Assembly: GCA_019693395.1 (NCBI GenBank)
Contig: JAAMXP010002105.1
Location: 1-27,301, forward strand
Direction of reading: 5' to 3'
DNA from: Ettlia oleoabundans
Lineage: Eukaryota; Chlorophyta; Chlorophyceae; Chlamydomonadales
DNA: 27,301 bases
Below are positions 25,503 through 27,301 of this stretch, piece after piece (positions within the stretch are counted from its first letter, which is position 1; each line of letters begins with the position of its first letter). The translations under genes and the position numbers were made by a program. The notes under the pieces were generated by a model. The model saw nothing but the letters and a program-made list of their open reading frames with translations, had not been told where the DNA came from and made no database searches.

Positions 25503-25995
25503 GCCCCGGTGCCTTGATTCCTGCCGCTGGGCTTCGCTGCACAATGCTTACTTTCCGGTGCCTTATCGCCTTGCTGCTGTGCTGCACTGTGCAGGATTGG
25601 GGAGCCGCCACTACAAATCCCTCGGCCAGCATCTGGCATCAAACCGGTGCTGCCGCTGCCTATAGGCCCAGTTTTCCGGCCTCAGCCACCCAGCAGCTAA
25701 CAAGCAGCGTAGCCAGCCACCCACGTAGCATCAATTGCATTTTAGAAATACAGTTATTCACGCGCAACAAAGCATGTGGACTGCAGCTCGCAGCTTGCAT
25801 GCAGCAAACACCAGCCCCTTTCGGCTTGCCTCCTTTCGGCTTGGCAGTCAGGGCTGCCGCTGCCTGATGTGCGTGCGATTGCTGATTGAGCGCCAACACT
25901 CTTTGAGCTTGCCGCCCGAGCTTCACAAATTTAAGTAAAAACTGTTAACAGTGCCCCAATTTACCAGAACGACATCAAGGCTTGGGACAAATGAT

Positions 25996-26000
25996 TTACA
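25996..26000 (-). terminator. TGTAA polyadenylation signal for the GST gene (minus strand)
   Basis: TTACA on the plus strand lies 309 bases past the GST stop, and a second copy lies at 26055-26059. The 25503-25995 stretch between the two convergent 3' ends holds no gene that I can support, only a short repeated CCTTTCGGCTTG near 25816-25843. Confidence 0.45.
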
Positions 26001-26308
26001 TAGATGTACAAGGCTTACTGGGGTGGGAGGGTGGGGTTGGGTGCGCACTAGACGTTACAAGGCAGCACTGGCAGTCATCAATGCATCTGCGATAATTATC
26101 CACAACTTGCATCAGCATGGCATAAATTGAACAATCAACGAGACAGAAATCACACAACGGTGTGGTGCGGTACTCTGCTGATTTAGCCTACCAAAGCATT
26201 GCCAATAGCTAGCAACCATCAGCTGAAGGGGTATACATGCATCAGTCTTTGGTGATGTAGACATGCCTGCTGTTGTGCACATCTTCAGCAATGCATGGCG
26301 CCACTGCC

Positions 26309-27075
26309 TCACTGCGGCATGATCAGCCTCGGCGCCTCCACAGGCAGATCAGTGAGCCCCAAGCTGACGAGCTTCTGGCGCAGGCCGTGCACCGCTTTGT
26401 CGCCCTCCTCCCCAGGCTGCAAGAAGGCAAAGGGTGCAGGAACGGACAGGCCCTTCCTGCACACAGAAGAGATAGCACAAAGAATAAGGAAGGGGAGCCT
26501 GACGTGGGATAGGGACAACAAGCGGGCACGGCACAAGGCAGTTGACAGGTAGTTGGGATCTATTCTCTAATGATGAGCTGCCGGCAGTATCAACAGTAAC
26601 AAGTGGCCAGCTCTGCCCTGCCCTGCCCAGCCCTACCCTGCCCCTCCCCCAGCATGCACAATCAAGCAGGCTACTTTCAGCAGGGTACATACACAGCCGT
26701 CAGAGCTAAATCTGCACAAGCCTGTTGCAGCCCACCTGACAGCAGGGCGGTCCAGCAGGCGTGCCACCCAGGCATGAATGGCGGGCATCTCTTGTTCAAG
26801 GTCAATGCCTGAATGAACGCAGCAAAGCAGGAAGGGCAAGCATGTGAAGCTCATTATTGCGCGGATGGGGGTACAGGGCCACTGGGCAGGGCTTGCATGG
26901 GAGATTGCCTTTCCCTCAGAAGCGTTCACAGGCACAGTATAACTATCTTCTCATCAGTAACTACCCATCAATAAAGACAGGTTGTAGTGCTCACCCAGGC
27001 ACGCAGCAGTGGCGGTAATGATGGGCACTGCTGCAATGTCTGCCACACTGTAGAAATCGCCTGCCAGATAGGCGC
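26309..27075 (-). CDS. Glutathione S-transferase family protein, C-terminal part; 5' end off the right edge
   Basis: Three last exons are visible on the minus strand: 27075-26995, 26808-26736 and 26456-26309, joined in phases 1 and 2, with stop TGA at 26311-26309. The sequence AYLAGDFYSVADIAAVPIITATAACLG is the GST C-terminal-domain motif (G.x.(F/Y)S.AD, the N-capping box region). GIDLEQEMPAIHAWVARLLDRPAVRKGLSVPAP follows, matching the end of Ure2/YghU-like GSTs, where RPAV is followed by a G..VP segment. A 35-residue tail beyond that is not conserved in my memory of the family. The thioredoxin-fold half that binds glutathione is missing because the gene enters from beyond 27301. Exon 27075 begins in phase 1. 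I found no convincing exon in 27076-27301, which looks like intron. Confidence 0.8.
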
Positions 27076-27301
27076 CTGCGGGGCAGCAAGAGGGGCCTGA
27101 GCGATCACTAATTGTGGTGGCAGGCTTGGAAGCTATGGGGTGCCACATATACGTATGTGGTGCAGCAGATGTACGCATGCAGGGAAGGCGGTTGGAGGGA
27201 TTTGAATTCATGGCAGCAGCAGTTCACCTGTCGTGAGTTGCTCCCCGCATGTGCCCTCAACCCCACCTCGACCCCCACCCCCACCCCAGATAGCACCCAC
27301 C

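Noticed and set aside
25250..25665. Spliced continuation of PPME1 after KRFR
   Set aside because: The unspliced frame stops at once after the conserved C-terminal helix, a TGTAA follows at 25498, and the possible added residues show no family similarity.

Overview
This window is nuclear DNA of a green alga (Chlorophyta, most likely Chlorella-like or another trebouxiophyte; the genus cannot be read from the sequence). The evidence is GC-rich coding sequence, densely intron-split genes with strong TGCAG-type acceptors, TGTAA polyadenylation signals 3' of most genes, long Gln/Ala/Ser/Gly-rich inserts, and a plant-lineage gene set (an SBP-box factor and a relative of the plant CW-type zinc finger proteins). 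A 6-base N gap at 13305-13310 marks a draft assembly. I saw no prokaryotic operon, CRISPR array, transposon, virus, tRNA or rRNA.

Layout, left to right: (1) 3 exons of an SBP-box transcription factor on the minus strand (1377 down to 328), whose second zinc finger lies beyond the left edge. (2) A 4-exon multi-pass membrane protein of unknown family, plus strand (2953-4387). (3) A 7-exon CCR4/nocturnin-type endonuclease/exonuclease/phosphatase protein, plus strand (5062-8074). (4) A 12-exon CaMK-group Ser/Thr kinase with an MGNLCS N-terminus, plus strand (8784-12706). (5) A small basic, probably nuclear protein, minus strand (14249-13476). (6) A four-helix membrane protein resembling plant PGG domains, plus strand (14455-16160). 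(7) A 9-exon, 785-residue Gln-rich protein resembling the conserved parts of plant CW-type zinc finger proteins, minus strand (21579-17012). (8) An 8-exon protein phosphatase methylesterase 1 (PPME1), plus strand (22017-25249). (9) The 3' part of a glutathione S-transferase gene, minus strand (27075-26309), whose 5' end lies off the right edge.

I built the exon models by hand from splice consensus, reading phase and family conservation. All chosen joins keep phase. These are independent housekeeping, regulatory and signalling genes rather than a cluster. Several act in regulation: PPME1 removes the methyl ester from the PP2A catalytic subunit, the kinase is CaMK-like, the EEP protein is of a mainly RNA-acting family, and the SBP and CW-like proteins are probably nuclear.

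The most unusual signals are in the gene architecture. Four of about 41 modelled introns need a GC-AG donor. Two introns carry repeated copies of the upstream exon's 3' edge together with its 5' splice site; in one the copies form a five-unit tandem array. A 21-nt micro-exon keeps frame. Two convergent genes appear to share a near-palindromic polyadenylation site. Three GTAC cores, the core recognised by SBP domains, lie just upstream of the SBP gene itself.
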